Origin: Closterium sp. NIES-65
Lineage: Eukaryota > Streptophyta > Zygnematophyceae > Desmidiales > Closteriaceae
Reading direction: 5' to 3'
Assembly: GCA_948144175.1 (NCBI GenBank)
Contig: CANXME010001453.1
Location: 1,488,001-1,552,000 of the forward strand
Length of the DNA: 64,000 bases
Part shown: piece after piece, positions 11,719-23,748 of the stretch
Numbering within the stretch: position 1 is the first letter of the stretch
How the letters are laid out: each line of letters opens with the position of its first letter
Notes under the pieces: model-generated
Seen by the model: only the letters and a program-made list of their open reading frames with translations
The model's database searches: none
What the model was told of the DNA's origin: nothing
Translations under genes and position numbers: made by a program

Positions 11719-12822
11719 TGTTGGGTGCAAATTCACATTGCACGACATTCGGTCGTCTGTTTGTACGACTATGCGTGTGCGAATGCATTTGCGTATGAAC
11801 GGTATATTCGTGTGTTTGTTTGCTTCCCAATTTTTGCTTAAAGCATTTGCAGGTACTCGCGCATTGTGCGCTTCGGCACAATATTGTATGCGCTATGAAC
11901 AGTTTAAGCAGAAAGGAAGAGCTCGCAAAGGAACCCAAGATAGAAGCTTTGCGGTTCGGCTTACTTGATTGCGCAGATTCAGTTCTATCCAACTCGAAAT
12001 TGTAATTTTTTCTTTGGTTGACTATAGTGTAGCAAGGCAGGCACTATTCGGGAACAATTTAGGTGAAGGTTGGATGTTATTTGTCTGTATCTGCATGCTA
12101 CAGAGCCAGGGGAAACCAGCGGAACCAGCATTTGGCTGGTTGGGTAAAGACAAAACAGGTTCTGTTTTTAGGACCTGAACCTGGTTGTTGTTTTCCCATG
12201 TTGGAAAAACAGAACTAGAGGTTGTTAACCAGCCTACCATCTGCTGTTTTGTCCAGCCAGGCTAGTTTTGTTGCTTAAAATTGTTTGGGATCATCCTTGG
12301 TTGTTCCCAGATTGATTCCCAAGCACCTTGCTAGCTAAAACTATTTATTCCTTCTCTGTTTGTACCTGGATATAGTCAATTTGATTCAAGGGAATTCCTC
12401 CCTTGCTGGAATTTCGTTTCTACGCGGTACGACGGCGGAATGCAACCCGAGTGAACGCTAGTACGCTAGCTCTCTAACGTTAGGCAAACGCTTTCCGATC
12501 CATAACTTCGTAATGGCAAAAATTTTCGCAATGCAACTTGGCTTATTTAAAAGGTCTTGGAGCAAGCTTCAATATAGCAAAGTCACAGCTTAATCTGATT
12601 GACAATCTGATTGAGAATCTGCATGACACGATGCGCGACGTTCAAGGTATTCTTGTTATTTTGGCCAAGTCATTCTTGACTCCTCTCTCTACAAACTCAG
12701 ACCCGAAAATAGGGGCTGGTCTTGTACCAGGCACCCAAGGACCCTTGGAGGTGACCCCAAGGACAGGATTTAAGTTTGATTAAGTCTTAATAGTTGGAGC
12801 TTATAAGGCCCTTACACCAACA
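11719..12822 (+). repeat. 5' LTR of A
   Basis: 1,104 bp, from TGTTGGGTGC to CACCAACA. It is more diverged from B, C and D LTRs than these are from each other and has small insertions (for example an extra GATTGACAATCTGATTGAGA-type repeat near 12600). Confidence 0.9.
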
Positions 12823-12825
12823 AGC

Positions 12826-12837
12826 TGGTATCAGAGC
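12826..12837 (+). promoter_or_regulatory. Primer binding site of A (tRNA-iMet)
   Basis: TGGTATCAGAGC, three bases after the LTR end. It is an exact match to the plant-type initiator tRNA-Met primer site. Confidence 0.9.
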
Positions 12838-12868
12838 TGCGTTATAGTGATTCTCGTTTTAGGTAGCA

Positions 12869-15784
12869 ATAGCGGGCAACATCTCGACAGGAGCTGGTGA
12901 ATCCTCAGCCCAAGATCGTAGCGGCAGCTATGATTCTGGTGTTTCACCGCCAAGGGGAGCGCGAACAAACCAGGGTTCGCTGGTCAAGGAGGTCCTCAAG
13001 AATTTCACCGTTGAGAAGTTCAATTGTGAGGGCTATGATGATTGGGCCTGGAAAATGCAACTCTATTTCCGTCAGATTGGATTGCTAAAACTAATGATTG
13101 GGGAGGAGCTTAGACCTAGTGACCCCACGCTGCAGGAAGATTGGGACGGACGCTCCTCGGCTGGCTATTATTTGATGTCGCAGAGTTTGGAGCTGAACCA
13201 GCGTCACCACGTCATGCACCTGCTGCCGAAGGTTGACTGTGCTCAGAAGACGTGGACCGTCTTGAAGGAGCTGCAGTCCTCGACCTCCATTGTTGCAATG
13301 TTGATGCTGGAGAGGGAGCTGTCCGCGTTGCGCCAGAGCGAGGGAGAGCCTGTGCAACCTGTCCTGGACAAGATGCATAACCTCTACGCGAAGTTGGCGG
13401 CCACGAGAATCACCTACCCGGAGCAGACCAAATGTTTGAAGATGCTCTCCCTGCTGCCAGAATCGTAGCTTCAATTCACGAGCGGATTTAGCCTGCCGCA
13501 GAACCAGAGCTTGAGGACACTCGAGTGGGTGCGGACAAAGATTATGGAGGAGGACTTCCGTCGCCGCCAACTGAGGGGTGGAGACGACGGCAGCAGCGGC
13601 TACGGGATGCAAGGGAACCGACGTGGCAGAAGACGTGGCTTCGGTGGTGCTCGACGCGGTGCAAAGAAGGACGTCATCTCCAATGACCGACAAGGAGGTA
13701 CCGGTTGGGGTCGCGGTGCGAAATCTGGACGTGGGGGCAAGTCGGGTGCTGGTGGCAAAATCAAAGGTAGTTGCTGGTATTGTGAGACGGAGGGGCACCC
13801 CTGGTTTTTGCGCTATAAGAAACTCGATGGATGGACCCCCCAGAATCGTCACCAGGATGGCGGCGCGCGGAGGAACCAGAAAAATGGCGCGGAGGCACCT
13901 AATGGTGGAGAAAATGACGTGGAGACTAGCACTAGTGGAGCCGCTGGATCCGAGGGGGCAGAGCAGCAACAGGGGAAAACTAAGAAGCCGAAGGGTGTCG
14001 TTATGAGGGGATAGGAAACACCCGTCTCCAGGCCAGGACGTATCCGTATGGCTACTAGGAAGCTGACTGCAGGAGCTGATGTAGCAGAGCAGCAGCTTGG
14101 GACCGAGGAGGCATTGCTGATTCTACCGCATGGCTATGACCGGGATGAGGAGGATGAAGCTGCCTACTGTTTTCTTGCCCCTGCACCAGATGAACCAGCT
14201 AGCATGGAGGAGGCATTAGCTGGACCAGATAGGGAGAAGTGGCTGGTTTCCATGGATGCTGAGTACCAGAGCCTGCTGGACAATGGGACATGGGAGCTGG
14301 TGGTGCTGCCTGAGGGGAAGAAGGCCGTACAGTGCATGTGGGTGCTAAGGATCAAGACCGATGACAAGGGACATGTCACTATCTACAAGAGTAGGCTGGT
14401 GGCTAAGGGGTTTATGCAGAAGGAGAAGCAGGACTTCAATGAGATGTTTGCTCCCACTGCCAAACCCCCTACCCTCCATGTCTTGTTGGCAGATGCAGCT
14501 GTTAGTGGGAAATTCAGTATTCAGATGGGTATATCAACGGCATTCATCTATGGGATTTTAGAGGAGGCAGCCGCCTGGGTATGAGGATGGTACGGGCAGG
14601 GTGTGCAAGCTGAAAAAGTCCATCTACGGCTTGAAGCAGGCGCCATGCTGCTGGTACCAGAAGTTAGCAGCTGTTTTAGAGGAGATGGGATTCAGGACCA
14701 GCAGCTCTGATGAGAGCCTCTTTCTCAAGGAAGAGGGGGAGAAGCTGGTGCTGTTTCTGGTCCACGTGGATGACATTCTTCTCTTTAGCAGCAGCATGAA
14801 GGAGATCCAGAATGTGCAGTAGCAGCTGATGGAGAACTTCAAGTGCAAGAACCTTGGGGAGGTAAAGTAGTACCTCAAGATGCACGTGGAGAGGCATCTG
14901 GATCACATGTGGTTGAAGCTGCACTAGGAGAAGTTCATCAAGGAGCTGGGGGAGAAGTATGGGATTGAGAAAGAGCGCAAAGTTGCAACTCCCCTGCCAG
15001 CAGAATTCAAGCTCGTGAAAGCTGCAGAGGATGAAGGGGTTGAAGCCGAGGAGCAGCAGCAATTTCAGTCCTTGGTGGGCAGCCTCTTGTATGCAGCAGT
15101 TTACACAAGGCCCGACATCTCTTTCCCGGTTGGGCAGCTGGCTAGGGTGGTGCAAAATCCATCAGAGGAGCAGGTGGATGCAGCTGAGTGAGTGGTGAAG
15201 TATATGAGCTCTCACCCAAGCATTGGAATTCAATACTCCGCATCTGCACAGGTGAAGCAGAAAGGGGTTGAGGTGCTGAAAGAGAAGAGGGAGAGGCATG
15301 GAGAAGGCAAGCTCTTTCTTACTTGCTTTACCGATGCTACGTGGGCTTCTGAAAAGGAGGAATCTTCATCTGTGGGAGGATACATCTGTGTAGTTGGGGG
15401 AGGACCTGTTAGTTGGAGGTCAAAAAAGCAGACAGAACGGAACTCTCCTCCGTGGAGTCAGAGTACATGGCAATGTATGACGGGGTGATGGAGGTGATTT
15501 AGCTAAGGAGGCTGTTAGAAGAGATTGGCCAGGAGCAGAAAGTTGCTACGCCGCTGTTTTGTGATAGCAAAGGAGCTGTTGGGATGGCCAGGAACGCTGT
15601 GCTTCATGGGCTGAACAAGCACATGGGTATCAAGTGGCACTAGCTGCGTAAGGAGGTGAAGAGGGGGACGGTGAATCTGATCTTTATTAAGACTCCCCAG
15701 AAGCCAGCAGACTTCCTCACCAAGAGGCTTGTGGATGAGCCTCATTGGCGTTGTGTGCGCATCAGTGGAATGAGCATGAACTAG
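12869..15784 (+). pseudogene. Element A gag-pol pseudogene
   Basis: The position of the start codon seen in B, C and D is ATA here (12869-12871). Gag is readable at 13055-13468 and 13511-14014, with a zinc knuckle CWYCETEGHPWFLRY in which the last Cys is Arg. At about 13888 the sequence jumps from the Asn-Gln-Lys-Asn-Gly stretch after the zinc knuckle to the EAP...GAAGSEGAEQQQGK linker after integrase. About 2.2 kb holding protease and integrase is missing. RT follows (14048-14822) with FLVHVDDILLF, where YVDD has become HVDD, then RNase H pieces up to the terminal stop at 15782-15784. At least eight stops or frame changes are present, including TAG at 14819, 14869, 14926, 15189 and 15499. 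Confidence 0.85.
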
Positions 15785-15826
15785 CATGAAATGATGGGGA
15801 TGCAGCCGGCACGCTGAGAAGGAGTG

Positions 15827-16452
15827 TGTTGGGTGCAAATTCGCATTGCATGGTATCCTGCCGTCTGTTTGTACGAGTATGCGTGTCCGAATGCATTTGC
15901 GTATGAGTGGAATGTTTGTATGTTTGTATGCTTTCGCGATTTTCGCTTGATGTATTTGCAGGTACTTGCGCAATGTGCGCTTTGGCATAACATTATACGC
16001 GCTATGAACAGTACAAGCAGAAAGGACGAACTCGCAAAGGAGCCCAAGATGGAAGCTTTGTAGTTCGGTTGAATTGATTGCGCAGATTCAGTTCTATCCA
16101 ACTCAAAATTGTACTGTTTTGTTTGGTTGACTATAGTGTAGCGGGGCAGGCACTATAGGGGTACAATTTAGGTGAAGGTAGGATATTATTTATCTGTATG
16201 TGTATGCTACAGGGCTAGGTTAAACCAGCGGAACCAGTATTGACAAAACAGGTTGGACAAAGACAAAACAGGTTCTGTTTTTTAGGACCTGAACCTGGTT
16301 GTTGTTTTCCCAGGTTGGAGAAACAGAACCAGAGGTTGTTTACCAGCCTACCACCTGCTGTTTTGTCCGTCCAGGCTGGTTCTGATGCCTGGAATGATTT
16401 GGGATCATGCTTGGTTGTTCCCAGGTTTATTTCCGAGGTCCTTGCTAGCTAG
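15827..16452 (+). repeat. 3' LTR of A, cut by insertion of B
   Basis: It begins TGTTGGGTGC after a purine tract (GCTGAGAAGGAGTG) and follows the family-1 LTR as far as CTTGCTAGCTAG. There B's 5' LTR starts. The missing right part (from AGCTATTTATTCC onward) is not found beyond B. Confidence 0.88.
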
Positions 16453-17544
16453 TGTTGGGTGCAAATTCACATTGCACGACATCCTGCCGTCTGTTTGTAC
16501 GAGTATGCGTGTGTGAATGCATTTGCGTGTGAATGGTATGTTTGTGTGTTTGTTTGCTTTCGCATTTTTCGCTTGAAGCATTTGCAGGTACTCGCACAAT
16601 GTGCGCTTCGGCATAACATTGTACGCGCTATGAACAGTACAAGCAGAAAGGACGAGCTCGCAAAGGAACCCAAGATGGAAGCTTTGCGGTTCAACTTACT
16701 TGATTGCGCAGATTCAGTTCTATCCAACTCGAAATTGTACTGTTTTGTTTGGTTGACTATAGTGTAGCAGGGCAGGCACTATAGGGGTACAATTTAGGTG
16801 AAGGTTGGATGTTGTTTGTCTGTATCTGCATGCTACAGGGCCAGGGGAAACCAGCGGAACCAGCATTTGGCTGGTTGGGCAAAGACAAAACAGGTTCTGT
16901 TTTAGGACCTGAACCTGGTTGTTGTTTTCCCAGGTTGGAAAAACAGAACCAGAGGTTGTTCACCAACCTATCACCTGCTATTTTGTCCAGCCAGGTTGGT
17001 TCTGTTGCTTGGAATTATTTGGGATCATCCCTGGTTGTTCCCAGGTTGATTCCCAAGGTCCTTGCTAGCTAGAGCTATTTATTCCTTCTCTGTTTGTACC
17101 TGAATATAGTGAAATTGATTCAAGCGAATTCCTTCCTTGCTGGAGTTTCCTTTCTACGCGGTGCGACGGCGGAATGCTACCCGAGTCAACGCTAGTACGC
17201 TAGCACTCCAACGCTAGGCTAACGCTGTCCGAGCCATAACTTCGTAATGGCAAAACTTTTCGCGAGGCAACTTGGCTTATTTTAAAGCTCTTAGAGTGAG
17301 CTTCGATATAGGAAATTCTCAGCTTAATCCGATCGACGGTCTGCACGATACGCTGCGCGACGTTCAAGGTACTCTTGCTGTTTTGACTAAGTCCCTCTTG
17401 ATCCCTCTCTCTACAAACTCGGACCCGAGGATAGGGGCTGGTCTTGTACCAGGCACCCAAGGACCCTTGGAGGTGACCCCGAGGAGAGGTTTTAAGTGTG
17501 ATAAAGTCTTAATAGCTTGAGTTTATTAGGCCCTTACACCAACA
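16453..17544 (+). repeat. 5' LTR of B
   Basis: 1,092 bp, TGTTGGGTGC to ACCAACA. A candidate promoter lies around CTATTTATTCC near 17076, in the middle part of the LTR; this is inferred from sequence only. Confidence 0.92.
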
Positions 17545-17547
17545 AGC

Positions 17548-17559
17548 TGGTATCAGAGC
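17548..17559 (+). promoter_or_regulatory. Primer binding site of B (tRNA-iMet)
   Basis: TGGTATCAGAGC after the three-base spacer AGC. Confidence 0.9.
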
Positions 17560-17590
17560 TGCGTTATAGTGATCCTCGATATAGGTAGCT

Positions 17591-20500
17591 ATGGCGGGCA
17601 ACACCTCGGCGGTAGCTGGTGAATCTTCAGCCCAAGATTGTAGCGGCAGCCATGATTCTGGTGTTTGTGCGCCAAGGGGAGCGCGAACAAGCCAGGGCTC
17701 GCTGATCAAGGAGGTGCTGAAAAACTTCACCGTCGAGAAGTTCAATGGTGAGGGCTATGATGATTGGGCCTGGAAAATGCAACTTTATTTCCGTCAAATC
17801 GGATTGCTGAAACTAATGATTGGGGAGGAGCCTAGACCGAGTGACCCCGCCCTTCAAGAAGATTGGGACGAGCGTGCCTCGGCTGGCTACTACTTGATGT
17901 CGCAGAGTTTGGAGCTGAACCAGCGTCACCACGTCATGCACCTGCTGCCGGAGGTTGAGTGCGGTCCGAAGGCGTGGACGGTGTTGAAGGAGCTGCACGC
18001 CCCGACCTCCGTTGTTGCAACATTGATGCTGGAGAGGGAGCTGTCCGCGTTGCGCCTGAGCGAGGGAGAGCCGGTGCAACCTGTCCTGGACAAATTGCGC
18101 GACCTCTACGCGAAGTTGGCGACCGCGGGAATCACCTACCCGGAGCAAACAAAGTGCTTGAAGATGCTCTCGCTGCTGCCGGAATCGTGGCTTCAATTTA
18201 CGAGCGGATTGAGCCTGCCGCAGAACCAGAGCTTGTGGACGCTCGAGTGGGTGCGGACGAAGATTCTGGAGGAGGACTTTCGTCGCCGCCAACTGAGGGG
18301 TGGAGACGACGGCAGCAGCGGCTACGGGATGCAAGGGAGCCGACGTGGCAAAGGACGTGGCTTCGGTGGTGCTGGACGCGGTGCAAAGAAAGACGACGAC
18401 TCCAACGACCAACAAGGAGGTACCGGTTGGGGTCGCGGTGCGAAATCTGGACGTGGGGGCAAGTCGGGTGCTGGTGGCAAAATGAAAGGGAGTTGCTGGT
18501 ATTGTGAGAAGGAAGGGCACCCCTGGTTTTTGTGCTATAAGAAACCCGATGGATGGACCCCCCAGAATCGTCACCAGGATGGCGGCGCGCGGAGGAACCA
18601 GAAAAACGGCGCCAACATGGTCGCTGATTCGTCCGACAACAACCCGAAGGGCAACGGCGGTGCGGAGAAGAAGAAGGAGCGCACCGCGGGCCAATTCTTC
18701 CATATGGGAGACAAGGGGGAGCAAGGAGACGCATCTGCTAAAGCTGGAGCAGAGCTGCACCCCCTGGACTATTGGGTGTTGGACACAGGCGCTGCTTGGA
18801 CAATGACGCCGCGCAAGGACCTGCTGGATGACGTACGCGCTGCACCGATTAATGAGGTGTGCTCTGCCTCTGGACACATGTTGAAGGTGGCTGGTGCGGG
18901 ACGAGCTGCATTTAAGGGAGCGGATGGCAAGCCGGTGGTGCTGCACGACGTTCTCCTCGTCCCCGACCTGAAGGCCAACCTCATCTCCCTCCGTAAGCTT
19001 GGCAAGGCTGGGGTGAACACCAACACGGATATGGCTCGCACTTATAAGGGGAAGCTGGGCAATCGGGTGCTTTGGGATCTGCACGAGAGCAAGGACGTGT
19101 ACAGATCTATGTGGCAGCTGCCGGCGCTGGCGTGGCACGGTGGGGGGCAGGCTGGAGAGGGGTCTGCATCCCAGGGGGAGTGCAACGCCGTTGGAGGGGT
19201 TGGTGTGAAAGTGTCGGCCGGATCTGGGGAGACAGATTGGGCAACTGCACACCGACGTTTGGGGCATGTGGCAATGCCTTTGCTGAAGCAGCTGGAGAAG
19301 GATGGAGCCGTTAAGGGCTTAAAGCTGAACGGACAACCACCCGATGATAACTGTGAAATTTGCCTCCTTTCAAAGTTCACCCGTTTCCCCTTCTATAGTG
19401 TGGCTGGCAGGAGCAAAAAGCCGTTGGAGCTGGTCCACATGGACTTGGTGGGGCCGCTGCCGGTGCAAGGGCACAAGGGGGAGCGGTAATTCCTAACCAT
19501 AGTGGATGACTGGAGCAGGCTAATGTGGGCGTATCCGCTGAAGCAGAAAGATCACGCCGCCTCCATGATTCGGGACGATTGGCTGCCGTTCGTGGAGAAG
19601 CAAGCGGAGTGTGTGGTGAAGCGGATTAGGACAGATCGGGGTGGTGAGTTCCTTGGAGCTGAGATGACGGCCTGGCTCAAGAAGCAGGGCATCCAGAGGG
19701 AGCTGACCACGGCTTACACCCCACAGTCCAACGGTGTAGCAGAACGGGCGAACCGGACAATTCTGGAGACAGCTAGGGCGCTGCTCATAGAATCTGGGCT
19801 GGGCAACTTGATATGGCCCCATGCTGTTCGGCACGCTACCGTCGCTAGGAACAGGGTACTCACAAAGGTTGGGGATGACTCGTGGGTGCCGTTGGAGAGG
19901 TGGCTTGGGAGGAAGCCGCCGGTGGACATGCTGAGAGTGTTCAGTTGCATGGCAGTCGCCCACGTTCCCAAGACCTACCGCAGTAAGTTGGGGGCGAGTG
20001 CAATCTGGTGTGTGCATTTGGGGCTAGCAGCTGAAAGCAAGGGATGGCTGCTGTGGGAGCCTTCCAAGGGTGTGTTATTTGACAGCAGGGATGTGAAGTT
20101 TGTTGAGGGCATGATGTATGGGAGCTGGGAGAAACAGCCGGAGGCCAGGGTGTCCCAGCAGATGGAGCAGATTACCATGCAGCTGGACCTGACTCCTAGT
20201 GTGTGGGAGGAGGGAGGCGCTGCTCATAGAATCTGGGCTGGGCAACTTGATGTGGCCCCATGCTGTTCGGCACGCTACCGTCGCTAGGAACAGGGTACTC
20301 ACAAAGGTTGGGGATGACTCGTGGGTGCCGTTGGAGAGGTGGCTTGGGAGGAAGCCGCCGGTGGACATGCTGAGGGTGTTCGGTTGCATGGCAGTCGCCC
20401 ACGTTCCCAAGACCTACCGCAGTAAGTTGGGGGCGAGTGCAATCTGGTGTGTGCATTTGGGGCTGGCTGCTGAGAGCAAGGGATGGCTGCTGTGGGAGCC

Positions 20501-22610
20501 TTCCAAGGGTGTGTTGTTTGACAGCAGGGATGTGAAGTTTGTTGAGGGCATGATGTATGGGAGCTGGGAGAAACAGCCGGAGGCCAGGGTGTCCCAGCAG
20601 ATGGAGCAGATTACCATGCAGCTGGACCTGACTCCTAGTGTGTGGGAGGAGGGAGAGGAGGCAGCTGCAGAGGGTGGTGATAAAGAGAAGGTGCAGGAGG
20701 CACCTGCTGGTGGAGGTGATGGTGTGGAGATTAGCGGTAGCACTAGTGGAGCTGCTGGATCCGAGGGAGGAGAGCAGCAGCAGGGGAAAACTAAGAAGCC
20801 GAAGGGTGTTATTATGAAGGGATGGGAGACACCCGTCTCCAGGCCAGGACGTACCCGTATGGCTACTAAGAAGCTGACTGCAGGAGCTGATGTAGCGGAG
20901 CAGCAGCTTGGGACTGAGGAGGCATTGCTGATTCTACCGCATGGCTATGACCCGGATGAGGAGGATCAACCTGCGTACTGTTTTCTTGCCCCTGCACCAG
21001 AGGAACCAGCTAGCATGGAGGAGGCATTAGCTGGACCAGATAGGGACAAATGGCTAGCTTCCAGGGATGCTTAGTACCAGAGCCTGCTGGAGAATGGAAC
21101 TTGGGAACAAGTGGTGCTGCCAGAGGGAAAGAAAGCGGTACAATGCAAGTGGGTGCTAAGGATCAAGACTGACGACAAGGGGCAGGTCACCATCTACAAG
21201 AGTAGGTTGGTGGCTAAGGGGTTTATGCAGAAGGAGAAGCGGGACTTCAATGAGATCTTTGCTCCCACTGCCAAACCCCCTACCCTTCGTGTCTTGTTGG
21301 CAGATGCAGCCGTTAGTGGGAAGTTCATTATCCAGATGGACATATCAACGGCATTTCTCAACGGGATTTTAGAGGAGGAGGTGTTCATGACGCAGCCACC
21401 TGGGTATGAGGATGGTACGGGCAGGGTGTGCAAGCTGAAAAAGTCCATCTACGGCTTGAAGCAGGCGCCACGCTGCTGGTACCAGAAGTTGGCAGCTGTT
21501 TTAGAGGAGATGGGATTCAGGACCAGCAGCTGTGATGAGAGCCTCTTTCTCAAGGGGGAGGGGGAGAAGCTGGTGCTGTTTCTGGTCTATGTGGACGACA
21601 TTCTTCTCTTTAGCAGCAGCATGAAGGAGATCCAGAAGGTGCAGCAGCAGCTGATGGAGAACTTCAAGTGCAAGAACCTTGGGGAGGTAAAGTACTACCT
21701 CGGGATGCACGTGGAAAGGGATCTGGATCACAGGTGGTTGAAGCTGCACTAGGAGAAGTTTATCAAGGAGCTTGGGGAGAAGTACGGAATTGAGAATGAG
21801 CGCAAGGTTGCAACTCCCCTGCCAGCAGAATTCAAGCTTGTGAAAGCTGCAGAGGATGAAGGGGTTGAAGCCGAGGAGCAGCAGCAATTTCAGTCCTTGG
21901 TGGGCAGCCTCTTGTATGCAGCACTTCACACGAGACCCGACATCTCTTTCTCGGTTGGGCAGCTGGCTAGGGTAGTGCAGAATCCATCAGACGAGCAGGT
22001 GGATGCAGCTGAGCGTGTGGTGAAGTATCTGAACTCTCACCCAAGCATTGGAGTTCAATACTCCGCATCTGCACAGGTGAAGCAGAAAGGGGTTGAGGTG
22101 CTGAAAGAGAAGGGGGAGAGGCTTGGAGAAGGCAAGCTTTTTCTCACTTGTTTTACTGATGCTACGTGGGCCTCTGAGAAGGAGGATTCCTCATCTGTGG
22201 GAGGATACATCTGCGTAGTTGGGGGAGGACCGGTTAGTTGGAGGTCAAAGAAGCAGACGGAGACAGCACTCTCTTCCGTGGAATCAGAGTACATGGCGAT
22301 GTTCCATGGGGTGAAGGAGGTGATTTGGCTGAGGAGGCTGTTGGAGGAGATTGGCCAGGAGTAAAAGGTTGCTACGCCGCTGTTTTGTGATAGCAAGGGA
22401 GCTCTTGGGATGGCCAGGAACGCTGTGCTTCATGGGCTCAATAAGCACATGCGTATCAAGTGGCACTGGCTGCGTAAGGAGGTGAAGAGGGGGACGGTGA
22501 ATCCGATCTACATCAAGACTCACCAGCAGCCAGCAGACTTCCTCACCAAGAGGCTTGCGGATGAGTCTCATTGGCGTTGTGTGCGCATGAGTGGAATGAG
22601 CATGAACTAG
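17591..22610 (+). pseudogene. Element B gag-pol pseudogene
   Basis: The ATG at 17591 is the same start as in C and D. An open stretch of 632 codons covers gag (zinc knuckle CWYCEKEGHPWFLC), protease (LDTGAAWT) and the pre-integrase region (HRRLGH, CEICLLSKF), ending at TAA 19487-19489 where C and D have TAC (GERYF). Integrase follows (MDDWSRLMWAYP, TDRGGEF, NGVAERANRT). Further breaks: a 439 bp duplication starting at 20217 that shifts the frame, TAG at 21072-21074 (GAG in C), TAG at 21750-21752 (CAG in C) and TAA at 22362-22364 (CAA in C). RT motifs (FLVYVDDILLF) and RNase H (FTDATWA, VESEYMA, CDSKGAL) are otherwise preserved. The terminal stop is at 22608-22610. The copy cannot make Pol. 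Confidence 0.9.
19778..20655 (+). repeat. 439 bp direct duplication in B integrase
   Basis: The segment 19778-20216 is repeated directly at 20217-20655. The length is not a multiple of three. The two copies differ at about seven sites; the second copy matches C and D, and the first copy has mostly A where the second has G. Confidence 0.9.
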
Positions 22611-22640
22611 TATGGAATGATGGGGATGCAGCAGGCAGGC

Positions 22641-22652
22641 TGAGGGGGAGTG
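22641..22652 (+). promoter_or_regulatory. Polypurine tract of B
   Basis: TGAGGGGGAGTG directly before the 3' LTR, the plus-strand primer position. The same string is found before the 3' LTRs of C and D. Confidence 0.8.
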
Positions 22653-23745
22653 TGTTGGGTGCAAATTCACATTGCACGACATCCTGCCGTCTGTTTGTAC
22701 GAGTATGCGTGTGCGAATGCATTTGCGTGTGAATGGTATGTTTGTGTGTTTGTTTGCTTTCGCAATTTTCGCTTGAAGCATTTGCAGGTACTCGCACAAT
22801 GTGCGCTTCGGCATAACATTGTACGCGCTATGAACAGTACAAGCAGAAAGGACGAGCTCGCAAAGGAACCCAAGATGGAAGCTTTGCGGTTCAACTTACT
22901 TGATTGCGCAGATTCAGTTCTATCCAACTCGAAATTGTACTGTTTTGTTTGGTTGACTATAGTGTAGCAGGGCAGGCACTATAGGGGTACAATTTAGGTG
23001 AAGTTTGGATGTTGTTTGTCTGTATCTGCATGCTACAGGGCCAGGGGAAACCAGCGGAACCAGCATTTGGCTGGTTGGGCAAAGACAAAACAGGTTCTGT
23101 TTTTATGACCTGAACCTGGTTGTTGTTTCCCCAGGTTGGAAAAACAGAACCAGAGGTTGTTCACCAACCTATCACCTGCTATTTTGTCCAGCCAGGTTGG
23201 TTCTGTTGCTTGGAATTATTTGGGATCATCCCTGGTTGTTCCCAGGTTGATTCCCAAGGTCCTTGCTAGCTAGAGCTATTTATTCCTTCTCTGTTTGTAC
23301 CTGAATATAGTGAAATTGATTCAAGCGAATTCCTTCCTTGCTGGAATTTCTTTTCTACGCGGTGCGACAGCGGAATGCTACCCGAGTCAACGCTAGTACG
23401 CTAGCACTCCAACGCTAGGCTAACGCTGTCCGAGCCATAACTTCGTAATGGCAGTACTTTTCGCGAGGCAACTTGGCTTATTTTAAAGCTCTTAGAGTGA
23501 GCTTCGATATAGGAAATTCTCAGCTTAATCCGATCGACGGTCTGCACGATACGCTGCGCGACGTTCAAGGTACTCTTGCTGTTTTGACTAAGTCCCTCTT
23601 GATCCCTCTCTCTACAAACTCGGACCCGAGAATAGGGGCTGGTCTTGTACCAGGCACCCAAGGACCCTTGGAGGTGACCCCGAGGAGAGGTTTTAAGTGT
23701 GATAAAGTCTTAATAGCTTGAGTTTATTAGGCCCTTACACCAACA
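22653..23745 (+). repeat. 3' LTR of B / LTR 1 of a tandem array
   Basis: 1,093 bp. It is followed by the three bases ACG and then another complete LTR in the same direction. Confidence 0.92.
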
Positions 23746-23748
23746 ACG

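Larger units (their letters stand above)
11719..16452 (+). mobile_element. Element A: family-1 copia, lacks protease and integrase
   Basis: 5' LTR, PBS, a decayed gag-pol with an internal deletion, polypurine tract and the first 626 bp of the 3' LTR, where element B is inserted. The base pairs before the 5' LTR are ATCCT. No matching duplication is found on the right, as expected if the right end was lost during later rearrangement around B. Confidence 0.85.
16453..23745 (+). mobile_element. Element B: family-1 copia, inactivated
   Basis: Full structure: 5' LTR 16453-17544, PBS, gag-pol with several stops and a 439 bp duplication, polypurine tract, 3' LTR 22653-23745. It is inserted in the 3' LTR of A with GCTAG before it. 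The two LTRs differ at about ten positions, so the insertion is not very recent. No GCTAG copy follows the 3' LTR; instead comes ACG and another LTR, so the right junction was remade by recombination. Confidence 0.88.

Noticed and set aside
17959-18507. A 182-residue frame inside gag repeated in B, C and D (MRSERVDRVEGAAR...)
   Set aside because: It is an out-of-frame shadow of the gag frame; the gag frame carries the motifs.
22667-22927. An 86-residue frame (MDRTESAQSSKLN...) antisense in each family-1 LTR, and 82-, 86-, 91- and 102-residue frames in the same LTRs
   Set aside because: They recur only because the LTR itself recurs. They overlap each other on both strands, carry no domain, and vary like non-coding DNA.
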